From assembly GCA_029558715.1 (NCBI GenBank), contig JAKQEA010000039.1, positions 1 to 33,209 on the forward strand: a DNA stretch of 33,209 bases, given 5' to 3'. The position numbers and the translations under genes are program-made. Shown piece after piece: positions 24,049-33,192 of this stretch (position 1 is the stretch's first letter; every line of letters begins with the position of its first letter). The notes beneath the pieces are model-generated. The model had not been told where the DNA came from, did no database searches, and saw nothing but the letters and a program-made list of their open reading frames with translations. The DNA comes from Bacteroidota bacterium (GTDB lineage: Bacteria; Bacteroidota; Bacteroidia; Chitinophagales; Chitinophagaceae).

Positions 24049-24669
24049 TTAGCGGTTTGATACATAGCTTTCTACAGGCAAACGGTTTTGCAGGCTCCGG
24101 GCCAGCGTCATTTCATCGGCGTACTCCAGTTCACCTCCAAAAGCAATGCCACGGGCAATAGTAGTTATACGAAGTTGACAGGGTTGTAATTTCTTCTGAA
24201 TGTAGTATATGGTAGTATCTCCCTGTATATTAGGATTGAGGGCAAATATTAGTTCTTCTGTTTTTTCCTTTTGCACCCGGCTGATGAGTGATTCAATATT
24301 CAATTGGTCCGGGCCAACGCCATCCAGTGGCGAAATGATACCACCCAAAATGTGATAAATACCATTGAATTGCTGGGTGCTTTCTATGGCAATTACATCA
24401 CGGATACTTTCTACTACACAAATTACTTCCTGCTTTCTCATTGAATTGGCACAAATCGAACAAATATCTCCATCTGCTACATTGAAACACCGCTGGCAGA
24501 ATTTGATCTCACTTCTCATACGGGCAATAACTTCGCTGAACTGCCCTGCTACCCTGGTATCCTGTTTTAGTAAATGAAGTACTAACCGCAATGCAGTCTT
24601 TTTACCTATACCCGGTAATTTGGCAAATTCGTTTACCGCATTTTCCAACAAAGAGGAAGAGAATTGCAT
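24049..24669 (-). CDS. recR: Recombination protein RecR
   Basis: A recombination mediator of 206 residues that acts with RecF and RecO in loading RecA at gaps. It has the helix-hairpin-helix LPGIGKKTALRL (18-29), a C4 zinc finger with Cys58, Cys61, Cys70 and Cys73 (CQRC...CSIC), and a Toprim domain beginning VICVVESIRDVIAIE, followed by GIYHILGGIISPLDGVGPDQL and the C-terminal Walker-B-like region TIARGIAFGGELEYADEMTLARSL. The length is the family norm. It lies 35 bp downstream of the lipoprotein gene and in line with the helicase-nuclease gene, so a repair-related transcript is possible. Confidence 0.97.
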   Translation of the reverse strand: MQFSSSLLENAVNEFAKLPGIGKKTALRLVLHLLKQDTRVAGQFSEVIARMRSEIKFCQRCFNVADGDICSICANSMRKQEVICVVESIRDVIAIESTQQFNGIYHILGGIISPLDGVGPDQLNIESLISRVQKEKTEELIFALNPNIQGDTTIYYIQKKLQPCQLRITTIARGIAFGGELEYADEMTLARSLQNRLPVESYVSNR

Positions 24670-24704
24670 GAGGCAAATATAAGCTATCGGTTTTTAGCCA
24701 GTCC

Positions 24705-26138
24705 CTACAGACTGATATCAAATTCATTTTGCCAGTTTGGTTTTACCGAGATCTTTCTTTCGATGGGGACAACCAGTTCAGGTTGTTTACGGGCACCAAA
24801 AAATTGCCCCGGGTCCCAGGTGCCATTCTTGTTATCGTCAAATAAAATTCGTAGCTCATAATCACCAGGTAAAAAAAGTGGGCTGGTAAACTCTGTGCTG
24901 GTAAGAGGAATTGATTTATATGCTGATCCATTGAGCAAAAAGGTCAATACAGGGTTTTTGCTCAGATCCAGGTTTCGGAATCTTAGTTTCAGCATACCAT
25001 AATCGGTTTTTTTCTTTGTCGTAAAACTAAGCGTATCAGTTTTCAGTAATTTTTTGCCAGAAGAGTCTTCTGCAAAGTCTTTATCCATGATGAGGCGATA
25101 CGGTGTATTCTCTTTCCAGTTATGTACAAGGGTTAATTTCCTGCTTAAACTGTCTTTTTCAAACTTATAATCTGTCACCGGCAGAAAACTTGTATCAGTA
25201 TATAACCTGAGCCTGGATGAGTCAAAGGTTTTTAACGGCTGTTCAAATATCATCACAAACTGGCTGAGCAGATCCTGTTGATTATTTAACAGGTTAGTTT
25301 GATACCTTAATCTTTTTTCATTGGTAGCTGCACCCGGTTTGTTACGGATACCGGGACCGAAGGAGGGGGGTGCTGCAGCCTGGCTTGACGATTCTTGTTT
25401 AGCGCCAAATGCATACAGGGTAATCGGCTCATTTTTTTGCTGAACAACCACTGCGCTATCGGCAAAGGCAAATACTTGTTTGCCACCAAAATAACGTTTG
25501 GTGCCACCTTCATCCTTCAGGGCATAGATATAAAAAGTTTTTTCAGGCAGGTTTTTGAAATAAAAATTGCCTTTCCCGTCCAGCCTGGCTATATATTTTG
25601 GTTTTTCCTTCACCAGGGCAGAATCATCCGGGTTGGTATGAAGCATAACAATCAGGGTACTGTCTGTCTTTCCTGTTTCTGCCAGCACTACTTTTCCTTT
25701 TAGCTCAAGCGAATCGATGTATTTTCCTGTAGAAAAAGTATAAGTAAAGTTTTTAATTACGTTTCCCTCGGTGAAATCTTTTAGGGCTTTGCCAAAATCT
25801 AATGTGTAAGTGGTGTTAGGTTCCAGGGTATCTTTTAACCGTACGGTCACCTCCCGTTGCCGGTTGTCAACCGAAGGAATGGTTACCGGCAGGGGGGATA
25901 CCAACAGGTTTTCCTGTATATTCTGTACGTCGATAAACTCATCAAAGGTGAAAGTGATCTTGTTGCCGGTGAAATTAACAGCAGAATCCCCCGGATTTGA
26001 TTTTAGTAATACGGGGGCTATTGAATCTCTTGGCCCGCCCTGAGGGGGTATAATGTTAGCACAACCTGTGATATTGATGAAACCCGCAGTAATGATCACA
26101 ACCAGAGTTGCTACAGATATAAGATGCTTATAATTCAT
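24705..26138 (-). CDS. Ig-like domain lipoprotein
   Basis: An envelope lipoprotein of 477 residues of a type common in Bacteroidota. The signal sequence ends in the lipobox ITGC, then the conserved start ANIIPPQGGPRDSIAPVLLKSNPGDSAVNF. Next comes an SbsA/Big_5-type Ig-like domain (about 35-130, KITFTFDEFIDV, TYTLDFGKALKDFTEGN), a carboxypeptidase-like beta-sandwich (GKVVLAETGKTDSTL...FKNLPEKTFYIYALKDEGG) and further beta domains. The C-terminal part with DDNKNGTWDPG resembles a calcium-binding loop. The ATG at 26138 is chosen because it opens the signal peptide. It starts 46 bases past the helicase gene. Its function is unknown; an extracellular structural or binding role is likely. Confidence 0.88.
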   Translation of the reverse strand: MNYKHLISVATLVVIITAGFINITGCANIIPPQGGPRDSIAPVLLKSNPGDSAVNFTGNKITFTFDEFIDVQNIQENLLVSPLPVTIPSVDNRQREVTVRLKDTLEPNTTYTLDFGKALKDFTEGNVIKNFTYTFSTGKYIDSLELKGKVVLAETGKTDSTLIVMLHTNPDDSALVKEKPKYIARLDGKGNFYFKNLPEKTFYIYALKDEGGTKRYFGGKQVFAFADSAVVVQQKNEPITLYAFGAKQESSSQAAAPPSFGPGIRNKPGAATNEKRLRYQTNLLNNQQDLLSQFVMIFEQPLKTFDSSRLRLYTDTSFLPVTDYKFEKDSLSRKLTLVHNWKENTPYRLIMDKDFAEDSSGKKLLKTDTLSFTTKKKTDYGMLKLRFRNLDLSKNPVLTFLLNGSAYKSIPLTSTEFTSPLFLPGDYELRILFDDNKNGTWDPGQFFGARKQPELVVPIERKISVKPNWQNEFDISL

Positions 26139-26184
26139 GAGCTGCAAACTTAACTTGTTTGCAATTAATGATTTGTTTTTAAAA

Positions 26185-29100
26185 TCATAATTCCTCTTCT
26201 TCGGTTTCCTGTTCATGTAAAGCAATGGCCAATTTGTTTGTTTTAACAAAATTGCACCAATGACAATCTTCTTTCCCACAACCAATATAGAATTCCCGGT
26301 TCTGTATCTTTTCCCAGGTGGATGTGATCTGCTGTGTTACGGTGGTAATGTCGTCCGTGGTAATAATTACCTTTTCCTTGCGATAGTTTTTCTTTTTATC
26401 AGGTTCTATAAAATCAAACTCAGTGCTTACGGCCTTCCAGTTTTTTTGCTCATAATGGTCAACAAGAATTTTATAGAAAACAGCCTGTCTCCAATAGTCG
26501 CCGCCATTGGGTACTTTTTCAGAAGGGCCATTGATTTTAGGAATGGCCTTATCGGGATCGCCGGTTTTGTAGTCAACTACATTCACCGATTTACCATCAA
26601 ACTCCAGTTTATCCAGTTTCCCCTTTAGTGGAACATTGTTGATAACCACATTGCGAATATTTCTTTCGATCGCCACAATTTTATTAAAGCTGCTAATATA
26701 CTTGTCGTAGTAATTACTCAGCACTTCCTGTCCGTATTCCAGCCTCCGGTCAAATTGTTCTTTGGTAAAACTCTCCCGGTGCCGGTGCATGTACCACCCG
26801 AAGTCGGCAATGAATTCCTCTTTGGAGGGAAATTTATTTTTCTTTTCCTCCTGCATTTTCCGGAAAAGTTTTTCCAATGCATGGTGGACAGCTGAGCCGA
26901 ATTCGGTTGCTTCATTTTTTGGAGAGGGGATGCGGATCAGGTTTTTGAAATAAAATTCCAGCGGGCATTTCAGGTAGTTGTTCAATGCTGTTACATTCAT
27001 TACAAACTTGTCAAGTATACGGCTGATAAATTCTTCCTCAATCTTTTCAATTTCCGGGGCTTCTGCTTCGGCGAAGCTCAATGCGGCAAACTCACTGACT
27101 ACTTCTGTATCAATAATTATTTTTTCTACCGGTAATTCATGTTTATCCTGTATCTCCGCATTGAACATGGAGGGCTCCAGTTCCTTACCATCGTTTTTGT
27201 ATTTGCTGTAAGAGATATATAAATGTTGTTCAGCTCTTGTCAGCGCCACATAAAATAAACGTCTTAGCTCTTCATCATCGGTTCCCTCCTTGCGGGAGGA
27301 GGAAAAAATTGTATCAGGGAGTTTGTAACCGCCTCCCGGTTTTCGTTTCTTTTCCCAGGAAGTGGCATTGCAACCTGCAAAGAATACATATTCAAACTCT
27401 AATCCTTTTGAACCGTGAGCTGTCATCAGGTTGATGCCTTTTTCGCTGCCGCTCACCTGTACTAATGGTAAAGAAATATCTTCCTTCTCCATTAGTTCGA
27501 TAAGATTAACTAAATGCTCAAGGGTCAGATAAGGGTTACGGTGTGTTTCTTCTTTTACAAAATCAAACAAACCGGTCAGTATTTGTAACTGCCAATGCTT
27601 ATCACTGCTCTGCATGACATGTGTGAGTACGCCGGCTTCACGAATGATATTTTCAAATAAATGCTGCAATGTTACATTGGAAACATCAGCGATCAGTTTT
27701 TCAACAATTCCGGAAGCTTTTTTTAATCCATGGTGCAGACCGTTGCTGAAAAGATCTTTGGCAGGAGTATTGACCTTCTCTGTTAATACCTGGCGGATGG
27801 ATGTGCCGTTTCCTGTATATTTTTTATCTGCCACCTCCATCGTGAGCTTCGCAATTTCAACAGGCGGAATTCCAAACCAGTCGAAATGCAGGATTTCGAA
27901 GAGCATCTCATCTCCGCTGTAAGGGATATCATGTTCAGAGACGAGATACTTAAGCAGCAATATAATTTTCCTGGCCAGGGGTAATTCAAGAATGTTCAGG
28001 TTCCTTTTACTATAGACAGAAATGTTCAGCAGTTTAAAATATTGTGATAACTCTTCACCATATTTATTTTCCTTATAAATAATACCTATTCTTCCGGGTT
28101 GAATACCCTGTGCTGCCAGTTGCTGTACTCTTTTTACGATGCCAATCATCTCCAGCCGCTGTGTCTCGTATTCGTGGATGAAAGGCAGGTGTGTGAGATG
28201 CTTTAATTTTTCTTTGGATGAAAGCAGCTCTTTGCTTAATCCTTCAATTTGTTTCACCAGTCGTTCTTCGTTCCGGTCGATCAGCGATTTTGAAATATCA
28301 AGTATAGGTTGGGTGGAGCGATAATTATTGGTGAGTACCACTGTCAGCAGATCCTTTTGATAATTATCAGCAAACTGAAGCATATTCTCCACATTGGCTC
28401 CCTGGAAACGGTAGATACTCTGGTCATCATCACCCACTACAAACACATTAGGTTTCTCCCAATAGCTGATCAGCAGCTCGACAAGCCGGTTTTGTGTACC
28501 GCTGGTGTCCTGGTATTCGTCTACCAGGATGTATTGAAATTTTTCCTGGTAACCGGCAAGTAAGTTTTTATCTTCTTCAAAAGCTTTGATGACCCAGTTA
28601 ATCATATCATCAAAGTCATATCGGTTGCGTTTGCGCATCAGTTGCTGAAAGCGATCAAACTCTCCCACGGCTGCCCGCAGCTTCTCCATTCTTTCTATTT
28701 CATCCTGGTAAGCAGGTTTTAAATCCCCTTTGTTCCATTTGCCAGCTTTATTTGTTTTGTATATAAATTCATCCCTCTTGGGCAGATCAGCTATGTATTC
28801 ATCAATCTTTTGGTTGATAAAAGCCGGTGTCCATCCTTCCCGCTTCATATTGCTGAACAAATGCTGCAGGTTGTTCACTTCAAAATACACATCGCCCCTG
28901 TATCGTTTAAGCGGATGATTTTTGGGAAAAGAGTCTATCAGCTCTTTATAGAATTGAATTTTCTCCAGTTCAGAAACAGGATCAAGAGACGTCTTCTCAA
29001 ACAAGGACAGGTTTTCCTGTATCACATCATTGCAAAATGCATGAAAAGTGTAGAGATGTACTTTATAAGCATCAGGTCCGATAAACTGCAATAGCCTTTT

Positions 29101-29340
29101 TCTCATGGCCATTACGCCGGCATCAGTATAGGTCAGACAAAGAATATTTTCAGGCAAAGCATCAGTTTCCAGTAAGATCTTTCCGATCCGGCTGGCCAGT
29201 ATCTGTGTTTTGCCGGTTCCCGGACCTGCAATTACCATTACCGGTCCTTCAATGGTATTGACCGCCAGTTGTTGCTTTTCATTCAGTCTTTCAAATTCTT
29301 CTGCAAATTTTCTCTCTAATCTTTCTTTGTTAAATGACAT
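26185..29340 (-). CDS. UvrD-like helicase fused to PD-(D/E)XK nuclease
   Basis: A protein of 1051 residues. The N-terminal part is an SF1A helicase: Q-motif LNEKQQLAV (19-27), Walker A AGPGTGKT (38-45, Lys44), LVDEYQDTS, VVGDDDQSIYRFQGA, LTNNYRS, INLMTAHGSKGLEFEYVF and VALTRAEQHLY. The C-terminal part is a RecB/Cas4-type nuclease with EFGSAVHHALEKLF, GKLDKLEFDGKSVNVVDYKTG. Cys792 just before the nuclease and Cys1021, Cys1026 and Cys1029 at its end could hold an iron-sulphur cluster as in AddB, AdnB and Dna2, but the spacing (C-X4-C-X2-C) differs. It looks like a single-chain relative of AddAB/AdnAB for double-strand end processing or replication-fork repair. It is divergent from an SRPBCC gene, 62 bp away. 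Confidence 0.94.
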   Translation of the reverse strand: MSFNKERLERKFAEEFERLNEKQQLAVNTIEGPVMVIAGPGTGKTQILASRIGKILLETDALPENILCLTYTDAGVMAMRKRLLQFIGPDAYKVHLYTFHAFCNDVIQENLSLFEKTSLDPVSELEKIQFYKELIDSFPKNHPLKRYRGDVYFEVNNLQHLFSNMKREGWTPAFINQKIDEYIADLPKRDEFIYKTNKAGKWNKGDLKPAYQDEIERMEKLRAAVGEFDRFQQLMRKRNRYDFDDMINWVIKAFEEDKNLLAGYQEKFQYILVDEYQDTSGTQNRLVELLISYWEKPNVFVVGDDDQSIYRFQGANVENMLQFADNYQKDLLTVVLTNNYRSTQPILDISKSLIDRNEERLVKQIEGLSKELLSSKEKLKHLTHLPFIHEYETQRLEMIGIVKRVQQLAAQGIQPGRIGIIYKENKYGEELSQYFKLLNISVYSKRNLNILELPLARKIILLLKYLVSEHDIPYSGDEMLFEILHFDWFGIPPVEIAKLTMEVADKKYTGNGTSIRQVLTEKVNTPAKDLFSNGLHHGLKKASGIVEKLIADVSNVTLQHLFENIIREAGVLTHVMQSSDKHWQLQILTGLFDFVKEETHRNPYLTLEHLVNLIELMEKEDISLPLVQVSGSEKGINLMTAHGSKGLEFEYVFFAGCNATSWEKKRKPGGGYKLPDTIFSSSRKEGTDDEELRRLFYVALTRAEQHLYISYSKYKNDGKELEPSMFNAEIQDKHELPVEKIIIDTEVVSEFAALSFAEAEAPEIEKIEEEFISRILDKFVMNVTALNNYLKCPLEFYFKNLIRIPSPKNEATEFGSAVHHALEKLFRKMQEEKKNKFPSKEEFIADFGWYMHRHRESFTKEQFDRRLEYGQEVLSNYYDKYISSFNKIVAIERNIRNVVINNVPLKGKLDKLEFDGKSVNVVDYKTGDPDKAIPKINGPSEKVPNGGDYWRQAVFYKILVDHYEQKNWKAVSTEFDFIEPDKKKNYRKEKVIITTDDITTVTQQITSTWEKIQNREFYIGCGKEDCHWCNFVKTNKLAIALHEQETEEEEL

Positions 29341-29402
29341 TGCTTTTCCGAACTTTTCTGTTTAATAAAGGTTATTCAAACGAATTTAACTTATTACAAT
29401 TT

Positions 29403-29897
29403 ATGGCCGCACATTCAATTAAAACAGTTCAAAAAATTCCTATTTCATTAGAAAGGGCATGGGATTTTTTTTCTAATCCGGCTAACCTTCAGGCCATTAC
29501 ACCGGGAGACATGGGATTTAAAGTAGTCTCCAGGCATCACGGAGATAAAATGTATGCCGGACAAATAATCGAGTACACCGTTAAGCCGGTTTTAGGAATA
29601 CCCGTTTACTGGATGACTGAAATCACCCAGGTAAAGGATAGGGAATACTTCATTGATGAGCAACGCTTTGGCCCGTATGCATTGTGGCATCATCAACATC
29701 ATTTTAAAGCCATTCCCGGAGGGGTAGAAATGACAGATATTGTTCATTATAAGAATCCGCTTTGGTTTTTGGGTAAACTGGCCAACTTATTATTTGTAAA
29801 AGATAAGCTGAAAACCATTTTCAATTACCGGTTTAAGAAAGTGGAAGAGATATTTGGTGAGTGGCCGGGTAATCAGCAAATGCATGTGGAAATCTAA
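29403..29897 (+). CDS. SRPBCC family protein
   Basis: A protein of 164 residues with the START/Bet v1-like fold of the SRPBCC superfamily: an N-terminal strand (HSIKTVQKIPI), the helix SLERAWDFFSNPANLQAITP, curved-sheet strands with VYWMTEITQVKDREYFIDEQRFGPYALWHHQHHF, and the long C-terminal helix KDKLKTIFNYRFKKVEEIFG. It resembles a Bacteroidota group sometimes annotated as cell-division inhibitor or ligand-binding SRPBCC protein, with the conserved ITPGDMGFKV and GPYALWHHQH. The ligand is unknown. The ATG at 29403 is chosen because the domain begins there and the upstream in-frame ATG (29334) would overlap the divergent helicase gene. It ends 24 bp from the convergent GH20 gene. Confidence 0.85.
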   Translation: MAAHSIKTVQKIPISLERAWDFFSNPANLQAITPGDMGFKVVSRHHGDKMYAGQIIEYTVKPVLGIPVYWMTEITQVKDREYFIDEQRFGPYALWHHQHHFKAIPGGVEMTDIVHYKNPLWFLGKLANLLFVKDKLKTIFNYRFKKVEEIFGEWPGNQQMHVEI

Positions 29898-29921
29898 TAG
29901 AAGACATCTCAAAAGGCCCGG

Positions 29922-31841
29922 CTACTTTATCCCTGCTCTCTTTTTCAAGTCTGCCACTGGTATTACCAATAACCTGCCAATGGGTTTATTTTTCCTGTAA
30001 GTTATAAGTTTCAAAAAAGAAGCATCTTTTGGAACAATGAGAGGCTCTTTATAAAAGGGGTAAAAGTTATCAGGGAATGAGTTGTCAAAACTATAGTGAA
30101 TGGCTAAGCCTTCAATTTCAGTATCTAATTTCACCATTACAGTGGCGGTATCTTTTTTACTGGCAATAATGATAGGGTCATAAATGGCCGGTGAATATTT
30201 TACTTCGGCTGCATTCATTCTTTCAAAATGTGTTTCTACTCTTGCGGCAAAATCATTCCAGTTCCTTTTTTCTTTTGGACTCCATAAAGCTTCTGCAATG
30301 GCAAATGCCCTGGGCCATGTCATGTATTGAGCATGGCGCATATTGTACACCTGTTCTGTCCACAGGTTGGCCTGGCCGCCTTTTACCAGGGAGGGATTAA
30401 TTCCTTCGGGCAAGGGCTCAAACTGGTAGGTTTTTTTTAAGCGCAACGTAGCATATACTGGCGGTTCTATAGAAGCATCCCCTTGCATATAATCTATGTA
30501 GGCAAAATCGGTCGGGCTCATAACCACTTCATGCCCCTGTTTGGCGGCTTCAATACCACCCTTCATTCCTCTCCAGCTCATCACAGCTGCGTTCGGTGCT
30601 AAACCACCATCCAGTATCTCATCCCATCCGATCATCTTTTTGCCTTTGCTGTTGATGATCTTTTCCACTCTTTTTACAAAATAGCTTTGCACTTCATCCA
30701 GGTTCTTTAGATTTTCTTTTTGCATCAATGTTTTTATCTGTTCACTTTTCTCCCAGAAATTCCGGGCTGTTTCATCACCACCCATGTGTATATATTCAAA
30801 AGGGAAAAGCTGTGCTACTTCAGAAAACACTTTATCTAAAAACTCAAATGATTTTTCCAGAGCCGGGCAAATGGTATTATCCAGTAAACCATAAAAATGT
30901 TGTCCGCCCCCGGGCCAGATCATAAACCGGTCTCCGGGACTTACATAATACTCTCCTGGTGTGCAGGACAGTTCAGGATAAGAAGCAATGGCTGCAAGGC
31001 TGTGGCCAGGTACATCAATTTCAGGCAGAATATTGACAAAGCGGTCTCCTGCATATTTCACTATTTCCTTAATATCCTCATGCGTATAAAATCCACCATA
31101 AGTAGCAGGTTCTCCCGGATTGGGTTTTGACAGCGTTCCAAAGGTGCCAGTTCTTTCTACCCGCCATGCTCCCACTTCAGTCAGTTTGGGCAAACTCTTT
31201 ATTTGTATTCTCCATCCCTGGTCATCTGTTAAATGAAGATGCAAGAGGTTGAATTTATATTTCACCATCTGGTCAATATAATCTTTTACTTCTGCCACGG
31301 TAAAAAAGTGACGGGATACATCCAACATCAATCCCCTCCATCCAAAGCGGGGATGATCTTCAATGGTGACAATAGGTAATACCCATTCATTTGGTTTTTT
31401 ATGTATTTCGTTGCCGGCAATTTCTTTTGAGAAAAGTTGCAAAAGTGTTTGTACACCATAAAAAATGCCTGATGGCTCATTGGCTATAAGGGTAACGCCG
31501 GAAGTTGTAATCTTTAATTGATATCCGTCTTTTGGGATATTTTTATTAGCAGATAAAGACAAAAAAATTGATTTTGGGGAGACTGTCGTTCCTTCTTTAA
31601 TGTTTACCTGGTTGGTTACTGTCCTGATTTGCTTTGACAAGTGTTGTGCAGTCCTTTTTACCTCTTCATTTTTAGGAGTTATTATTACAATATTGTAAGG
31701 AAGTGTAAAAGAACCTTTTCCCTGGGTAACAGATACAGGCTGAGGTATTATTGAAATTATCTCATTTTTACGCCCCGCTTTTTGACTATACACCGGGGAG
31801 AATAAAAAAATGACAATCATAAGTAGAAATATTTTTTTCAT
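29922..31841 (-). CDS. GH20 beta-N-acetylhexosaminidase
   Basis: A secreted glycosidase of 639 residues that removes terminal N-acetylhexosamines from glycans or chitin fragments by substrate-assisted catalysis. Residues 1-19 are a signal peptide (MKKIFLL...SPVYS). The GH20b domain (about 30-145, IIPQPVSVTQGKGSFTLPYN) leads to the catalytic barrel starting PRFGWRGLMLDVSRHFF, with the Asp-Glu catalytic pair Asp356-Glu357 in HMGGDETARNFW and the Trp-rich subsite motifs MSWRG and ANLWTEQV. A C-terminal beta domain (about 545-639) is present, as in many Bacteroidota members. It is a single-gene unit between convergent SRPBCC and the terminator of the upstream TPR gene; no sus-type partner genes are in the window. 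Confidence 0.96.
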   Translation of the reverse strand: MKKIFLLMIVIFLFSPVYSQKAGRKNEIISIIPQPVSVTQGKGSFTLPYNIVIITPKNEEVKRTAQHLSKQIRTVTNQVNIKEGTTVSPKSIFLSLSANKNIPKDGYQLKITTSGVTLIANEPSGIFYGVQTLLQLFSKEIAGNEIHKKPNEWVLPIVTIEDHPRFGWRGLMLDVSRHFFTVAEVKDYIDQMVKYKFNLLHLHLTDDQGWRIQIKSLPKLTEVGAWRVERTGTFGTLSKPNPGEPATYGGFYTHEDIKEIVKYAGDRFVNILPEIDVPGHSLAAIASYPELSCTPGEYYVSPGDRFMIWPGGGQHFYGLLDNTICPALEKSFEFLDKVFSEVAQLFPFEYIHMGGDETARNFWEKSEQIKTLMQKENLKNLDEVQSYFVKRVEKIINSKGKKMIGWDEILDGGLAPNAAVMSWRGMKGGIEAAKQGHEVVMSPTDFAYIDYMQGDASIEPPVYATLRLKKTYQFEPLPEGINPSLVKGGQANLWTEQVYNMRHAQYMTWPRAFAIAEALWSPKEKRNWNDFAARVETHFERMNAAEVKYSPAIYDPIIIASKKDTATVMVKLDTEIEGLAIHYSFDNSFPDNFYPFYKEPLIVPKDASFLKLITYRKNKPIGRLLVIPVADLKKRAGIK

Positions 31842-31888
31842 ACAGGAATTTATATGTAAAGCAAGTTACTCGTTTAGCCAAAAGAAAT

Positions 31889-31918
31889 AAAAAAGGCTGA
31901 CAAGTTTCTCTGTCAGCC
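31889..31918 (-). terminator. Terminator of the TPR gene
   Basis: On the minus strand a perfect eight-base stem, GGCTGACA (31918-31911) with TGTCAGCC (31902-31895), is followed by six T (31894-31889). It lies 24 bases past the TPR gene stop and before the GH20 gene. Confidence 0.85.
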
Positions 31919-31942
31919 AATTAACTAATTAACCATTCCCCG

Positions 31943-32593
31943 CTATCCCGGTATTCTCGAAATATATTTTTCAATCTGCTTGATCTGGTCAACGATCTGG
32001 GGTGTAGTGGGTTTTAATGCTTTTGTTTTTCTGAAGAAATCTTTTGCCGCACGGAACTCTCTCTTATTCATCATCAGACTGCACATTTGCAGGTAAGCCG
32101 CTGCTTCGTTTTCTTTATCCGGTAACCCTTTGCGGATAGCCTGGCGGATATAACTCTCTGCCTGTTTCAGGTCATTTTTCTGCATAGAAAGCATTCCCAT
32201 CTGCAACAGACTAGCCCCTTCAGCCTCTTTCATTGGCATGCCCAGGTCCAGGCCTTTCTTCATCATTTTTTCAGCCCCTTCAAAATCCTGCTTCATCATG
32301 GCTATATTACCTTTCAGGGTAAAATATACAGAGCGGATAGGCTTATATAAAAGATTAGGGAACTTAATGGAGCTTAAAACCTTTTCAGCACCATCCATAT
32401 CTCCATTTTCCATATACTCCTGTATCAGGCGCAGCGGGCCAAAAAAGAAATGCCCGGCTATCAGTATCACACCAACAAGATATAAAGGAAAGGCCGGCCA
32501 GAAAGAAGCTGAATAGTTCACATAAATTCCAAGGGCCACCAGCACAATACCTATCCAAAGGCGGTATTTGATCAAAAGATTATAAAACTTCAT
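31943..32593 (-). CDS. Membrane-anchored TPR protein
   Basis: A protein of 216 residues. Two adjacent membrane helices lie near the N-terminus (about 12-25 and 32-50, WIGIVLVALGIYV and FPLYLVGVILIAGHFFFG), then TPR-like helical repeats from about 55 to 205 (MDGAEKVLSSIKF, FEGAEKMMKKGLDLG, LKQAESYIRQAIRKG, FRAAKDFFRKTKAL). TPRs bind partner proteins; the partner is not evident. The ATG at 32593 opens the first helix and is preferred to the in-frame TTG at 32617. It lies 51 bp after the VOC gene on the same strand and has its own terminator, so the two may be co-transcribed. Confidence 0.85.
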   Translation of the reverse strand: MKFYNLLIKYRLWIGIVLVALGIYVNYSASFWPAFPLYLVGVILIAGHFFFGPLRLIQEYMENGDMDGAEKVLSSIKFPNLLYKPIRSVYFTLKGNIAMMKQDFEGAEKMMKKGLDLGMPMKEAEGASLLQMGMLSMQKNDLKQAESYIRQAIRKGLPDKENEAAAYLQMCSLMMNKREFRAAKDFFRKTKALKPTTPQIVDQIKQIEKYISRIPG

Positions 32594-32644
32594 CAGGTCA
32601 CATTTAAAGGAGGGCAAAGATAAGACCTTACCAGCTATCGCGGC

Positions 32645-33100
32645 TTACTCTTTCGCATCATTGATTTCGATCCAATATCCATCAGGGTCGTTAAGATAGA
32701 TTTGTTTTACACCATCTACCCTGGTGGTGAAAGTTCCTTTCTCGCCGGCCCAGTTTTCATATTCAATTTTGTACTTTTTAAGTACCCTGATAAAATCATC
32801 CACAGAAGCCACGCTGAAACACAGGTGGTTATTTTTGGGATGCTGCAACGGAGCCACAGCCCCCTGGATCAGGTGCAGGTGACTTTTAATACCTATACTA
32901 AACCAGGTATGTTTTCCATCGTGGAATGGTTCGGGAATAGTGTCCAGCCCGATGATATCCTGGTAAAAGGCAGTACTTTTTTGAAGATTCACCACATATA
33001 AAGCGATATGATTCAGGGTCGCTTTTGGAGAAACGTTGTTTTGCGATGAAGCAGCTATAGTCATAAAGAATAGAAACCCGGTCAGTATGATTTTTTGCAT
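32645..33100 (-). CDS. Exported VOC-fold (glyoxalase-like) protein
   Basis: A protein of 151 residues with a signal peptide (about 1-20, MQKIILTGFLFFMTIAASSQ) and then a vicinal-oxygen-chelate domain: LNHIALYVVNLQKSTAFYQDIIGLDTIPEPF, HLHLIQGA, NHLCFSVASVDDFIRVLKKY and YLNDPDGYWIEIND. The metal-binding positions of the glyoxalase I family are present as His in LNHIALYV, His in NNHLCF and Glu in WIEIND, so it could bind a metal ion and act on a small molecule. Most VOC enzymes are cytoplasmic, so export to the periplasm is unusual. The ATG at 33100 opens the signal peptide; an in-frame TTG at 33118 is rejected. It is divergent from a tRNA gene at the right edge. Confidence 0.9.
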   Translation of the reverse strand: MQKIILTGFLFFMTIAASSQNNVSPKATLNHIALYVVNLQKSTAFYQDIIGLDTIPEPFHDGKHTWFSIGIKSHLHLIQGAVAPLQHPKNNHLCFSVASVDDFIRVLKKYKIEYENWAGEKGTFTTRVDGVKQIYLNDPDGYWIEINDAKE

Positions 33101-33158
33101 AAACTTATTATTACCCAAGTTAATCAGATTTCTGGTACCTCTTTAACCCGGAATCTAT

Positions 33159-33166
33159 TATTTTTG
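33159..33166 (+). promoter_or_regulatory. -7 box of the tRNA gene
   Basis: TATTTTTG matches TANNTTTG and lies 26 bases before the tRNA 5' end. No clear TTTG is present at the -33 distance; CTTTAACC (33141-33148) is the nearest candidate. Confidence 0.5.
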
Positions 33167-33192
33167 CCGTCCTTTCAGCAAAGTTGAAAGCA

